This document shows positions 18,008-26,117 of a stretch of DNA of 50,659 nt, in pieces (position 1 is the first letter of the stretch; each line of letters opens with the position of its first letter). Below the pieces are notes generated by a model. The model did not search any database. It was not told the DNA's origin and was given only the letters and a program-made list of their open reading frames with translations. A program made the translations under genes and the position numbers. Source of the DNA: Clostridium tagluense (GTDB taxonomy: Bacteria > Bacillota > Clostridia > Clostridiales > Clostridiaceae); assembly GCF_003865095.1 (NCBI RefSeq), contig NZ_BHYK01000030.1, positions 1 to 50,659 of the forward strand, in the 5' to 3' direction.

Positions 18008-19069
18008 CTATTTCAACCATTCAGGTTCTTCTCTTATAATCGGTCTTATACCATACTTTTCATCAAAGTCTTTTAAAATATTTTTCCTAGTTTCTGAGGA
18101 TGATTTAATATTAGAAATTAAATCCTTTGATATACCATAGGTAAATGGGCAATTAGCTATACATATCCCACAATCTGTTCCTAAACTCCTCCATCTTCTG
18201 TAACACTCCTCAGGATTTATCTTCCACCTTAATACGCCTTGCTCTTCTGCCATTTCAGTCTTAGATATCGATTTCCCTGGGCATGTCTTTGCACATCTTC
18301 CACAATCCAAGCAAAATTCTTTAACGCCAAAATCTTCTGGTGCATCTGGTACAATAGGTATATCTGTGGTTACTACTCCCAGTCTAACACAAGCTCCATC
18401 TTCTTTAGTTATAAGTAGACCATTTCTTCCAAACTCGCCGAGGCCTGCATCTCTTGCTACAAGTTGCGCTATAACTAAATAGTTCCCATCCATATGATTT
18501 CTAGCATCATACCCTAGTTCCCTAATATAATATGAAAGTATCATTCCAATAGTGGCTGATTCCACATATCCTTTTGTAACCGCTATGGATTCTGGAAGCT
18601 TTGGTGCTCTCATAATCATTTCTTTATCCATAGCTACTGCAAAAACAATTCCATACTTATGTTTTCTATTAATTTCTTCACCATAATTTTCTTCATGTCT
18701 TCCCCTGTGAGAATAGTAATGATACTCTTTCATTTCTGTTATGCCAACTAATTTTGCATTATAAAACTTAGCTAATCCTTTGATTTTTTCTGTTATAGCA
18801 ACTGGGTCAATGTCAGCTTTATTTTGTGCTATTTCGCCTTCGCTAAATTTTCTTATATCGTATAAATATTTAAAGGAGGCGTCTACCATAGGCGAATTTA
18901 TTCTATTAAACATCACAGAACCTTGCCCTCCCATGGATGGTAAACTTCTCAATGAATCATCCACTTCCTTTAAATCTGGTTTTTTACTATAATAATCATT
19001 ATAATTTTCGCTTCCTTCAATGTAATTCATTCTTGCAAACATTGTATCTCTTTCATCGAAACTTTTCAT
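18008..19069 (-). CDS. Reductive-dehalogenase-like [4Fe-4S] protein, cytoplasmic
   Basis: From the ATG at 19069 (MKSFDERDTMFARM), behind AAGGAGA, the protein has 353 residues. The opening (MFARM, then YNDYYSKKPDLKEVDD) and the middle (GEFGRNGLLITKEDG, VRLGVVTTDIPI) resemble RdhA-type reductive dehalogenases. Two ferredoxin-type clusters follow: CLDCGRCAKTCP, and ECYRRW joined to TDCGICIANCPF. The related QueG family is the alternative. There is no Tat signal and no RdhB-like anchor gene nearby, so a respiratory role is unlikely. A cobalamin- or corrinoid-dependent cytoplasmic reductase is inferred. It is a single gene on its strand. Confidence 0.7.
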   Translation of the reverse strand: MKSFDERDTMFARMNYIEGSENYNDYYSKKPDLKEVDDSLRSLPSMGGQGSVMFNRINSPMVDASFKYLYDIRKFSEGEIAQNKADIDPVAITEKIKGLAKFYNAKLVGITEMKEYHYYSHRGRHEENYGEEINRKHKYGIVFAVAMDKEMIMRAPKLPESIAVTKGYVESATIGMILSYYIRELGYDARNHMDGNYLVIAQLVARDAGLGEFGRNGLLITKEDGACVRLGVVTTDIPIVPDAPEDFGVKEFCLDCGRCAKTCPGKSISKTEMAEEQGVLRWKINPEECYRRWRSLGTDCGICIANCPFTYGISKDLISNIKSSSETRKNILKDFDEKYGIRPIIREEPEWLK

Positions 19070-19247
19070 ATATTTTTCTCCTTTGATGTTTTTTATAAGT
19101 ATCTTAAACTCAAACATTAATCTATTTTTCCAGCTAAGTTATCGCTTCCAATAGGAAAAAATTTGTCCTGGCTTTATAACTATACCATTTAATTTTATTA
19201 TATTTATATAATTCAATAATTATCCTTCACAAATTATTCGAAAAATA

Positions 19248-19271
19248 AAAAACCCTGAGATATTCTCAGAG
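19248..19271 (-). terminator. Terminator of trpB
   Basis: Eight-base arms (19253-19260 and 19264-19271) with one wobble pair, a three-base loop and a run of T on the minus strand, located about 33 bases after the trpB stop. Confidence 0.75.
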
Positions 19272-19303
19272 CTTCTTAACGATTCTTATTTATACTACTT
19301 TCT

Positions 19304-20494
19304 CTATGCTAATATACCCTCCTCAAGCATTTCTTTTACATGCGCAGCGTCCTTATCTCCTCTTCCTGAAAGATTTATTATTATAACTTTATCTTTTGTA
19401 AGTGAGGCTGCTAGATTTATACCATATGCAATTGCATGTGCACTTTCAATAGCAGGAATTATCCCTTCAACTCTTGAAAGCTCAAGTAGTGCTGTAATTG
19501 ACTCTTTATCTGTTACGGATACATATTTTGCTCGTCCTGTATCTTTATAATAACAGTGCTCTGGTCCTACACCAGGATAGTCAAGACCTGCCGCTACTGA
19601 GTAAACAGGAAGTGGCTCTCCCTTTTCATCTTGAATGTTATAGCATTTGAATCCATGAATAATACCTACACTACCTTTTGTAAGTGAAGCTGCGTGCTCC
19701 TGGGTATCAAGACCCTTACCTGCTGGTTCAACGCCAATCATTTTTACATCTTTATCATTAAAGAATGGGTGGAATAACCCAATGGCATTGCTACCTCCAC
19801 CTACACATGCAACTAAATAATCTGGAAGTCTACCCTCAGCTTGTATAATTTGTCTTCTTGCTTCAATGCCTATTATACTTTGAAACTCTCTAACCATAGT
19901 AGGGTATGGATGAGGACCTACTGCAGATCCTAAAAGATAGTAAGTATCCTTTTCATTTTCTACAAAATCATTTAGGGCAACATCTACGGCATCCTTTAAT
20001 GTTGCAGTACCTGTTGTTACGGTTACAACCTTTGCCCCTAAAAGCTCCATTCTAAAAACATTAAGAGCTTGCCTTTTTGTATCAACCTCTCCCATATATA
20101 TGGTGCAATCCATTCCAAACAATGCACAAACTGTAGCTGTTGCAACACCGTGCTGACCTGCTCCTGTCTCTGCTATTATACGGTTTTTACCCATTTTCTT
20201 TGCTAGCAGTGCTTGACCTATAGCATTATTTATTTTATGGGACCCAGTATGATTTAAATCTTCTCTTTTAAGATATATTTTTGCTCCGCCAAGTTTTTCA
20301 CTTAATTTTTCCGCATAATATAATGGATTTTCTCTTCCTACATATTGTTTTTGATAATAGGCAAGTTCTTTCAAAAACTCCTCATCAAGTATACATTTGT
20401 AAAACTCCTCTTCAACAACTTTTAAAACCACTTTTAATATTTCTGGAACAAATGCTCCTCCAAATTTCCCAAAATAGCCAGTATTCTTTTCCAT
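19304..20494 (-). CDS. trpB: Tryptophan synthase beta subunit, orphan
   Basis: The protein has 396 residues. PLP lysine is Lys87 in HTGSHKINN, the catalytic Glu is Glu110 in AETGAGQHG, and the phosphate loop is GGGSNAIG. The short form with these motifs matches the TrpB1 type that normally pairs with TrpA. It converts indole and serine to tryptophan. No trpA or other trp gene is adjacent: the neighbours are a Fe-S protein and a VOC protein. A Trp T-box leader precedes it, so it is induced when tRNA-Trp is uncharged. It may salvage indole or complete a pathway whose other genes lie elsewhere. Confidence 0.93.
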   Translation of the reverse strand: MEKNTGYFGKFGGAFVPEILKVVLKVVEEEFYKCILDEEFLKELAYYQKQYVGRENPLYYAEKLSEKLGGAKIYLKREDLNHTGSHKINNAIGQALLAKKMGKNRIIAETGAGQHGVATATVCALFGMDCTIYMGEVDTKRQALNVFRMELLGAKVVTVTTGTATLKDAVDVALNDFVENEKDTYYLLGSAVGPHPYPTMVREFQSIIGIEARRQIIQAEGRLPDYLVACVGGGSNAIGLFHPFFNDKDVKMIGVEPAGKGLDTQEHAASLTKGSVGIIHGFKCYNIQDEKGEPLPVYSVAAGLDYPGVGPEHCYYKDTGRAKYVSVTDKESITALLELSRVEGIIPAIESAHAIAYGINLAASLTKDKVIIINLSGRGDKDAAHVKEMLEEGILA

Positions 20495-20540
20495 AATAAA
20501 TCCTCCTCTTAATTTTAAATTTGCCTTGTTTTAAACGCAA

Positions 20541-20812
20541 AAAAGCCCCCTATGTGCTATAAACACATAGAGGGCGAACATTCTCGCGGTACCACCTCAA
20601 ATTACCTTCTCAAAAACAAAGGTATCTCTCAGATACAGGAAATAAATCCGATATCATATCCATATAACGGTGGAAGCCGTGTCCCCTACTATTATTTCGG
20701 TTCCCTCTCGTAAGTCCATTCAAAGTGTTCTAAAATATCAGGCTCACACTATCCCTGTCTCGCTGTAATTCTCAAACAAATTTACTCTTCTTACTCATCG
20801 ATTTATTTACTT
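20541..20812 (-). promoter_or_regulatory. Trp T-box riboswitch of trpB
   Basis: The T-box core AGGTGGTACCGCG is present on the minus strand (20585-20597). Upstream features of stem I are visible, including AGCGAGACAGGGATAGTGTG. The specifier codon reads TGG (positions 20716-20718, within GAATGGAC), which matches tryptophan. A terminator with 12-base arms (20545-20556 and 20564-20575, one mismatch) followed by TTTTTT closes the leader before the trpB ribosome binding site. Uncharged tRNA-Trp would stabilise the antiterminator and allow transcription. Confidence 0.93.
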
Positions 20813-20818
20813 TATACT

Positions 20819-20847
20819 ATTTTAGTGTGAATCTTCAAAATTGTCAA
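20819..20847 (-). promoter_or_regulatory. Promoter of the trpB T-box leader
   Basis: On the minus strand TTGACA (20842-20847) and TAAAAT (20819-20824) are separated by 17 bases, placing the transcript start just before the T-box. Confidence 0.8.
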
Positions 20848-20898
20848 TAAAATTTACGGAGTTTTTCAGATTTATATCTTTTAAACCAACGCTCAATA

Positions 20899-20907
20899 TG
20901 CTATAAT
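20899..20907 (+). promoter_or_regulatory. Extended -10 element for the VOC gene
   Basis: TGCTATAAT on the plus strand is an extended -10 box without a clear -35. It would give a 5' leader of roughly 120 bases before the VOC gene, which holds no obvious structure. Confidence 0.4.
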
Positions 20908-21032
20908 AACTCAATAATAATTGTTATTTGCCAATTCCTTAAATATTTTATTATTTTATCTAAATGAAATAGAACTGTTTTCTTACAACTTTTAGTTTTT
21001 ATTTAAAAGTAAAAAAGAAAGGCGATGATTTT

Positions 21033-21440
21033 ATGAATAACAATACAAAAATATTTGTTAACTTACCAGTTAAAAATCTTACTAAATCCATGGATTTTTT
21101 TACTAAACTTGGTTTTACATTTAATCCTCAATTCACTAATAAAAATGCCACATGCATGAATGTTGGCGATAACATATTCATAATGTTATTAATTGAAAGA
21201 TTTTTTAAAACATTTACAAATAAAGAAATATCTGATGCCAAAAAAAACACAGAAGTCATTGTGGCATTATCTGTTGATAGCAAGGAGAAAGTTGATAAAA
21301 TTGTAAATAAAGCTCTGGCCGCTGGTGGAAAGACTTCCAATAAACCCAATGATCAAGGTTTTATGTATGGATGGAGTTTTCAGGATCTGGATGGTCATCT
21401 TTGGGAGATAATTTATATGGACAAAAATATAGACACTTAA
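21033..21440 (+). CDS. VOC superfamily protein (glyoxalase/bleomycin resistance fold)
   Basis: The protein has 135 residues with the paired beta-alpha-beta-beta-beta units of the vicinal oxygen chelate fold. It opens FVNLPVKNLTKSMDFFTKLGF and closes FMYGWSFQDLDGHLWEIIYMD, where the last motif supplies the typical C-terminal metal-side Glu. Members are dioxygenases, glyoxalases, epimerases or antibiotic-binding proteins, so no substrate can be assigned. It has a good AAAGAAAGGCGATG start region. It stands alone between the trpB leader and the converging formimidoylglutamase gene. Confidence 0.85.
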   Translation: MNNNTKIFVNLPVKNLTKSMDFFTKLGFTFNPQFTNKNATCMNVGDNIFIMLLIERFFKTFTNKEISDAKKNTEVIVALSVDSKEKVDKIVNKALAAGGKTSNKPNDQGFMYGWSFQDLDGHLWEIIYMDKNIDT

Positions 21441-21468
21441 GATAAATATCCAGTCACTAAAAAACAAT

Positions 21469-21515
21469 AAAGCAAGAACCTGAGTATTCATTTCACTCAG
21501 GTTCTTGCTTTTTAA
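21469..21515 (+). terminator. Bidirectional terminator between VOC and hutG genes
   Basis: Seventeen-base perfect arms (21469-21485 and 21495-21511). T-runs follow on both strands, so it can end both converging genes. Confidence 0.9.
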
Positions 21516-21549
21516 TGTGTCGCTCAAATGAGTGCCCTGCATATCCCCA

Positions 21550-22563
21550 TTAGATAGATAAACCATTTATTTCGCAAAGTGTATTAACAACAGAAAAAAT
21601 TAATATAGCTGCTAAGTTTGCTGTAATATCATCTTGATCAAATCTTGGTGAAACTTCTGCAATGTCAAAGCTTACCACTTTATTTGATTTTAAAATGTAT
21701 TTAACAAATTTTAGTACCCGTTCTGGATCTAGTCCAAGTGGCTGAGATGCACTTACCCCTGGAGCAAAAGCTGTAGAAAATACGTCTGAACATATAGTTA
21801 TATATATATAATCTTTTAATTTTATGAAATCGTCAATTTTATTTATAACTTCACAATCATCTCCATCTATAATATCCTTTGCAAGCATGTATTTAGCTCC
21901 TAGTCTATCAGCCGTTTTAAAAAGATCTATAGTGTTACTGTGCTTTTGAACACCAATACACATATAAGAGTATTTAAGCTCTCTGTAGCTACAAATATCT
22001 GCTATTTGTCTAAACATTGTTCCGGAACTTCCTCCTTGTGTATAAGGTCTCAAATCAAAATGAGCATCAAAATTTACTATACCTATATTGGGCTTTTTAC
22101 TTTTTTGTGATAAATAATTTAATATACCCATATAATTTCCAAAAGCAACTTCATGTCCGCCTCCCAAAACAATAGGAAACAGATTTAAGCTTAAAACCCT
22201 TTCTATTGCTTTAGATAAAATATCTTGGCTTTCCAAAAGCGTGCAATCTTCGCAAAATATATCTCCTGCATCAAAAAGTTTTACCTCTTGTAAAAAATTA
22301 CATGGAAGCTTGGCTAATTCATTTCTTATACTTTGGGGACCCTTTGCTGCACCTATTCTTCCCCTGTTAAGCCTTACCCCTTCATCACAGCAAAAACCAA
22401 TAAAAGCAAACCCAAGTTTTCCTGTGTATGCAACTAAATCAAGGCTTTTTAAATCTATTATATTTACACATTGATGCCATCTAAAGGCATCATAATTGGT
22501 TTCACTATCAGTTCTTCCCTGCCAAACTGCCTCATCTGTTTTTTTATAATTTTTTTCAAACAT
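21550..22563 (-). CDS. hutG: Formimidoylglutamase (arginase/ureohydrolase family)
   Basis: The protein has 337 residues. Family metal motifs are visible: GGGHEVAFG (His), NFDAHFDLRPY (Asp, His, Asp) and ICSDVFSTAFAPGVSA. The last motif in most ureohydrolases has two Asp ligands in SxDxD form; here the first is Cys (TICSD). The GVSA ending fits formimidoylglutamase, the enzyme that cleaves formimidoyl-glutamate to glutamate and formamide in histidine breakdown. No other hut gene is adjacent, so the substrate is less sure and agmatinase-like activity is the alternative. The start ATG follows AGGAGGAAAAATAGG. Confidence 0.75.
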   Translation of the reverse strand: MFEKNYKKTDEAVWQGRTDSETNYDAFRWHQCVNIIDLKSLDLVAYTGKLGFAFIGFCCDEGVRLNRGRIGAAKGPQSIRNELAKLPCNFLQEVKLFDAGDIFCEDCTLLESQDILSKAIERVLSLNLFPIVLGGGHEVAFGNYMGILNYLSQKSKKPNIGIVNFDAHFDLRPYTQGGSSGTMFRQIADICSYRELKYSYMCIGVQKHSNTIDLFKTADRLGAKYMLAKDIIDGDDCEVINKIDDFIKLKDYIYITICSDVFSTAFAPGVSASQPLGLDPERVLKFVKYILKSNKVVSFDIAEVSPRFDQDDITANLAAILIFSVVNTLCEINGLSI

Positions 22564-22798
22564 CCTATTTTTCCTCCTAAGTTTTCATATATTTATAATT
22601 AGAATACAATAGCAATCCATTTTAAAGTTCTCTATAACTTCTACCTATCATAAGGTAATAATGTTCCTTTTGCTTTTGTATATATATTTTATTCTACAAA
22701 TTATATTAATAACCTTTATATAAAACTATTTTTTGAGTATCTTCCCATTGATTCAATTTAAATATTTGCAATTTGAGGAGTTTTTGTATAACATTAGT

Positions 22799-22830
22799 GC
22801 TATAATTAATATTTACAATGCTATTGTAAT
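22799..22830 (+). promoter_or_regulatory. Extended -10 promoter with downstream palindrome before the 71-residue gene
   Basis: An extended -10 (TGCTATAAT, TATAAT at 22801-22806) is followed at 22814-22830 by a perfect palindrome TTACAAT, three bases, ATTGTAA, placed where transcription would begin. The palindrome looks like a repressor operator. It lies in the 329-base gap 22564-22892, which otherwise holds only AT-rich sequence and the hutG ribosome binding site. Confidence 0.55.
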
Positions 22831-22892
22831 CAAAAATAAATAATCAGATATAGACAGTCTCTGTTGACTGATCAAAAAGGAGGCAAATTGTT

Positions 22893-23108
22893 ATGAAAAA
22901 TTTCGCAAGTGTTGAAAAAATCGGATTAAGAGATAAAGGAACAAAAAAACTTATCGTTGTATACCCATTCAAACCCCAGGGTACAGATGCTGAAATCGAT
23001 AAAACTGTTAAAGACTGGTATTATAAACAAAGTTGCTCCGCTGAAGATGAAATTTTAACTTCCTACGTAGATTTTTTAACTGAAAATGAAATAAAAACAC
23101 ATAAATAA
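22893..23108 (+). CDS. Small protein of unknown function, 71 residues
   Basis: I do not recognise this protein. It is charged and soluble, with many Lys and Asp/Glu. The order is KNFASVEKIGLRDKG, then a beta-like strand KKLIVVYPFKP, then a helical stretch AEIDKTVKDWYYKQS and an acidic end EDEILTSYVDFLTENE. A strong AAAAAGGAGGC ribosome binding site precedes the ATG by seven bases and a terminator follows directly, so it is a real, separately expressed gene. A palindrome overlaps its likely transcription start. Confidence 0.8.
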   Translation: MKNFASVEKIGLRDKGTKKLIVVYPFKPQGTDAEIDKTVKDWYYKQSCSAEDEILTSYVDFLTENEIKTHK

Positions 23109-23115
23109 TATATAA

Positions 23116-23153
23116 ACAAAAACAGAGCCCACAAGTTGGACTCTGTTTTTTTG
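23116..23153 (+). terminator. Terminator of the 71-residue gene
   Basis: Arms AAAAACAGAGCCC (23118-23130) and GGACTCTGTTTTT (23138-23150) with one mismatch, a seven-base loop and a following T-run. Confidence 0.85.
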
Positions 23154-23193
23154 TGGGAATTTATCCACATAAAATAATTTTATCCTAAAATTA

Positions 23194-23248
23194 TAGTTGC
23201 ATTGGAAACTATAATGCTATATCATTAAATTAGTAGGGAATGCAACTA
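23194..23248 (+). promoter_or_regulatory. marR promoter flanked by inverted half-sites
   Basis: TTGCAT (23197-23202) and TATCAT (23220-23225) are 17 bases apart. A perfect ten-base inverted repeat, TAGTTGCATT (23194-23203) and AATGCAACTA (23239-23248), brackets this promoter: one copy covers the -35, the other lies just after the start of transcription. This fits autorepression by the MarR protein encoded next. Confidence 0.65.
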
Positions 23249-23267
23249 ATTCTGGAGGTATAAATAA

Positions 23268-23711
23268 ATGAATGAAAATAGAAACTCTGTGGCAAGATGG
23301 ATTTCTCTTTTGCACAGGCATGGCCATGAATATGTGGGAAGGCAACTTAAGAAATATAATATTAATAAAGGTCAATATATTTTTTTAAATGCATTATATA
23401 AGAAAGATGGAATAAGGCAGGAAGAATTATCGGATTACCTTAAGATTGATAAAGGTACCACAGCAAAGGCTATTAAAAAGTTAGAGGATGATGAATATAT
23501 CATTAGAATAGTAGATAAAAAAGATAAGAGAGCATATAATGTTTACCTTACTGATAAAGCGTTAAAAATAAAACCTACGGTAAGAAAAGCCATGATGGCT
23601 TGGACAGATATTTTATTCTTGGGATTTAGTGAAGAGGAAAAGGAAACTGCCTTAGTACTATTAGAAAGAATGGGTAAAAATGCCACCACCACAAATGATG
23701 CAGCACATTAG
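23268..23711 (+). CDS. MarR family transcriptional regulator
   Basis: The protein has 147 residues with the winged helix of MarR regulators: RQEELSDYLKIDKGTTAKAIKKLEDD as recognition region, split at about residues 47-72, then the wing RIVDKKDKRAYNVYLT. A GGAGGTATAAATA ribosome binding site precedes the ATG. The gene is followed 12 bases later by an MFS transporter, and a pair of perfect inverted half-sites brackets its promoter. The usual arrangement is a repressor released by a toxic ligand that the transporter then exports. The ligand is unknown. Confidence 0.9.
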   Translation: MNENRNSVARWISLLHRHGHEYVGRQLKKYNINKGQYIFLNALYKKDGIRQEELSDYLKIDKGTTAKAIKKLEDDEYIIRIVDKKDKRAYNVYLTDKALKIKPTVRKAMMAWTDILFLGFSEEEKETALVLLERMGKNATTTNDAAH

Positions 23712-23723
23712 GAGATGATAATA

Positions 23724-24977
23724 ATGCATATAGTCGCTTCTACTAAGAGATTTATTAACAATAACTTTCATGCTCTTACACATAAGAATTATAGATATTT
23801 TTGGCTTGGACAATGTGTTTCCTTAATAGGTACTTGGACACAAAACATAGGGCAATCTTGGCTAGTGCTTTCCATAACAGATTCTGCATTTTTGCTTGGT
23901 CTTGTTGGAACCCTGCAGTTTTTACCCGTAACTTTTTTCTCATTATTTGCTGGGGTAATAACAGATAAGTTTCCAAAGAAAAAAATACTGATTTTCACTC
24001 AGACAATATCTATGCTACTAGCTTTTATATTGTCTGGATTAGTATTTACACATACTGTGAAGTACGAATACATACTAGTTTTAGCGCTATGTCTTGGATT
24101 TTGCAATACACTAGATATGCCAACTAGGCAGGCTTTTAATATGGAAATTGTAGGAAAAGAAGATTTAATGAATGCCATTGCTTTAAATTCTGCTACTTTT
24201 AATTTAGCAAGAATTATTGGACCAGCTATTGGAGCTATGCTTATGGGATACCTTGGCGCGGGATGGTGTTTTTTGTTAAATGGTTTTAGCTTTATGGCAG
24301 TAATCTATGGGCTAGTTCACATTGAAGCAGTGGCTTATGTAAGAATGAAAAGTTCACAAGAAGGCATATTAAGGGAAATAGTGAATGGTCTTAAATATAT
24401 AAAAAAGAATCCCATTTTATTAGAAACCTTGATATTAGTTAGTATTATGGGGATATTTGTTTTTAACTATAGTGTTTTAATACCTGTATTCACGAAAAAT
24501 GTACTACATATGGATGCAAAAACCTATGGGATTTTATTGTCTGCCCTTGGTGCAGGTTCGCTTATTGGAGCAGTTCTTGTTTCCTTAAAAAGTAAAGGTG
24601 GTCCAAATAGAATTCTTATGATAGGTAGCTCTATTGCAATTGGCATAATGTTAATTGCCACGGGTATGAGCAATTTATATTATCTTACTGCACTAAGTTT
24701 AGCTATAACGGGCATATTTAATATGTTTTTTTCCACCACTGCCAATTCTATGCTGCAGCTAAATTCTAAAGATGAATACAGAGGAAGAGTAATGAGTGTA
24801 TATTCCCTTGTGTTTGCTGGATTCACGCCTATTGGAAGTTTATTTTCAGGATTTGTAGCTGAGAAATACGGAGCTAGAGTTTGTTTCATATTATCAGGTA
24901 TTTTTACAATAGTATTGATATTGTTACTTATCTCCTGGGTTAAACTTAGAAAAAAAGACACAAATATAGGAAAATAG
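23724..24977 (+). CDS. MFS transporter (MFS_3/EntS-like exporter)
   Basis: From the ATG at 23724, nine bases after AGGAG, the protein has 417 residues; an ATG at 23715 abuts the ribosome binding site. About twelve transmembrane helices are visible. The start (LTHKNYRYFWLGQCVSLIGT) and FAGVITDKFPKKKILIFTQ (loop 2-3) fit the MFS_3 group that contains enterobactin and macrolide exporters. The sequence LDMPTRQAFNMEIVG is typical of this group. It is in an operon with the preceding MarR gene, so it is probably a drug or metabolite exporter under substrate control. Confidence 0.88.
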   Translation: MHIVASTKRFINNNFHALTHKNYRYFWLGQCVSLIGTWTQNIGQSWLVLSITDSAFLLGLVGTLQFLPVTFFSLFAGVITDKFPKKKILIFTQTISMLLAFILSGLVFTHTVKYEYILVLALCLGFCNTLDMPTRQAFNMEIVGKEDLMNAIALNSATFNLARIIGPAIGAMLMGYLGAGWCFLLNGFSFMAVIYGLVHIEAVAYVRMKSSQEGILREIVNGLKYIKKNPILLETLILVSIMGIFVFNYSVLIPVFTKNVLHMDAKTYGILLSALGAGSLIGAVLVSLKSKGGPNRILMIGSSIAIGIMLIATGMSNLYYLTALSLAITGIFNMFFSTTANSMLQLNSKDEYRGRVMSVYSLVFAGFTPIGSLFSGFVAEKYGARVCFILSGIFTIVLILLLISWVKLRKKDTNIGK

Positions 24978-25031
24978 ACTGTATTTTTTTGAAAATCACT
25001 TTAAACAATTCCAATATTAATTAGATAATAA

Positions 25032-25071
25032 AAGCCCCTTATTTAGTCCATTAGGTCTAAATAAGGGGCTT
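25032..25071 (-). terminator. Bidirectional terminator between the MFS and GGGtGRT genes
   Basis: Fourteen-base perfect arms (25032-25045 and 25058-25071) around a 12-base loop. The better U-run is on the minus strand, after the GGGtGRT gene. Confidence 0.85.
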
Positions 25072-25093
25072 AATAATTGATTTAAATAAACTT

Positions 25094-26095
25094 TTATTTA
25101 CCCATTGCCTCTTCAACTGCAACCGCAACTGCAACTGAAGCTCCAACCATAGGGTTATTTCCCATACCTATAAGTCCCATCATTTCCACGTGAGCGGGTA
25201 CTGATGAAGAACCTGCGAATTGTGCATCTGAATGCATTCTTCCCATAGTATCAGTCATTCCGTATGAAGCAGGACCTGCTGCCATATTGTCTGGATGAAG
25301 AGTTCTTCCAGTACCACCACCTGATGCAACTGAGAAGAATTTCTTACCTTGTTCTTGGCATTCTTTTTTATAAGTTCCAGCAACTGGGTGTTGGAATCTT
25401 GTTGGGTTTGTTGAGTTTCCTGTAATTGAAACGTCTACTCCCTCAAAATGCATTATTGAAACACCTTCACGTACATCATCTGATCCGTAGCATCTAACCT
25501 TAGATTTTTCACCTTTTGAAAAAGCTATTTCTTTAACTATATCTAATTTGCTAGTATAGTAATCAAATTTTGTTTGAACATATGTAAACCCATTAATCCT
25601 TGAAATTATATAAGCTGCATCTTTTCCAAGACCATTAAGTATTACTTTTAGTGGTTGTTTTCTTACTTTATTGGCAGCTCTTGCAAGGCCAATTGCTCCT
25701 TCAGCAGCTGCAAAGGATTCATGTCCAGCTAAAAATGCAAAGCATTTAGTTTCTTCGCGAAGAAGCATAGCTGCTAAATTACCATGTCCAATTCCAACTT
25801 TTCTATCATCAGCAACAGAACCTGGTATACAGAAACATTGAAGTCCTTCTCCTATATATACTGCCGCATCTGCCGCTTTTGTACAACCTTTTTTAATTGC
25901 TATAGCTGCCCCTACTGTATATGCCCAGCAAGCATTATCAAAAGCTATAGGCTGAATTCCTTTTACTATATCAAAAGCATCTATACCTTTTTCTTCACAA
26001 ATTGTTCTTGCTTCTTCTAGCGAATTTATACCATATTTATTTAATACAGGTAATATCTGATTTATTCTTCTTTCAAAACTTTCAAATAAAGCCAT
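25094..26095 (-). CDS. GGGtGRT family protein, function unknown
   Basis: The protein has 333 residues and belongs to the family named for its motif, here SGGGTGRTLHPDNMAAGP at about residues 257-274. It is soluble and rich in Gly and Ala. A second conserved stretch is HSDAQFAGSSSVPAHVEMMG, near residues 287-306, followed by GLIGMGNNPMVGAS. Cysteines include CWAYTVGAA and CFCIPGSVADD. It starts 22 bases after an NifU-like gene and both share a promoter. The reaction is unknown. The partner suggests a link to iron-sulfur cluster handling. Confidence 0.8.
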   Translation of the reverse strand: MALFESFERRINQILPVLNKYGINSLEEARTICEEKGIDAFDIVKGIQPIAFDNACWAYTVGAAIAIKKGCTKAADAAVYIGEGLQCFCIPGSVADDRKVGIGHGNLAAMLLREETKCFAFLAGHESFAAAEGAIGLARAANKVRKQPLKVILNGLGKDAAYIISRINGFTYVQTKFDYYTSKLDIVKEIAFSKGEKSKVRCYGSDDVREGVSIMHFEGVDVSITGNSTNPTRFQHPVAGTYKKECQEQGKKFFSVASGGGTGRTLHPDNMAAGPASYGMTDTMGRMHSDAQFAGSSSVPAHVEMMGLIGMGNNPMVGASVAVAVAVEEAMGK

Positions 26096-26117
26096 TTAAT
26101 TATTCCTCCTTCTTATA

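Noticed and set aside
22850-22875. CAGTC/GACTG short hairpin before the 71-residue gene
   Set aside because: A five-base stem is too short to call as a structure or operator.
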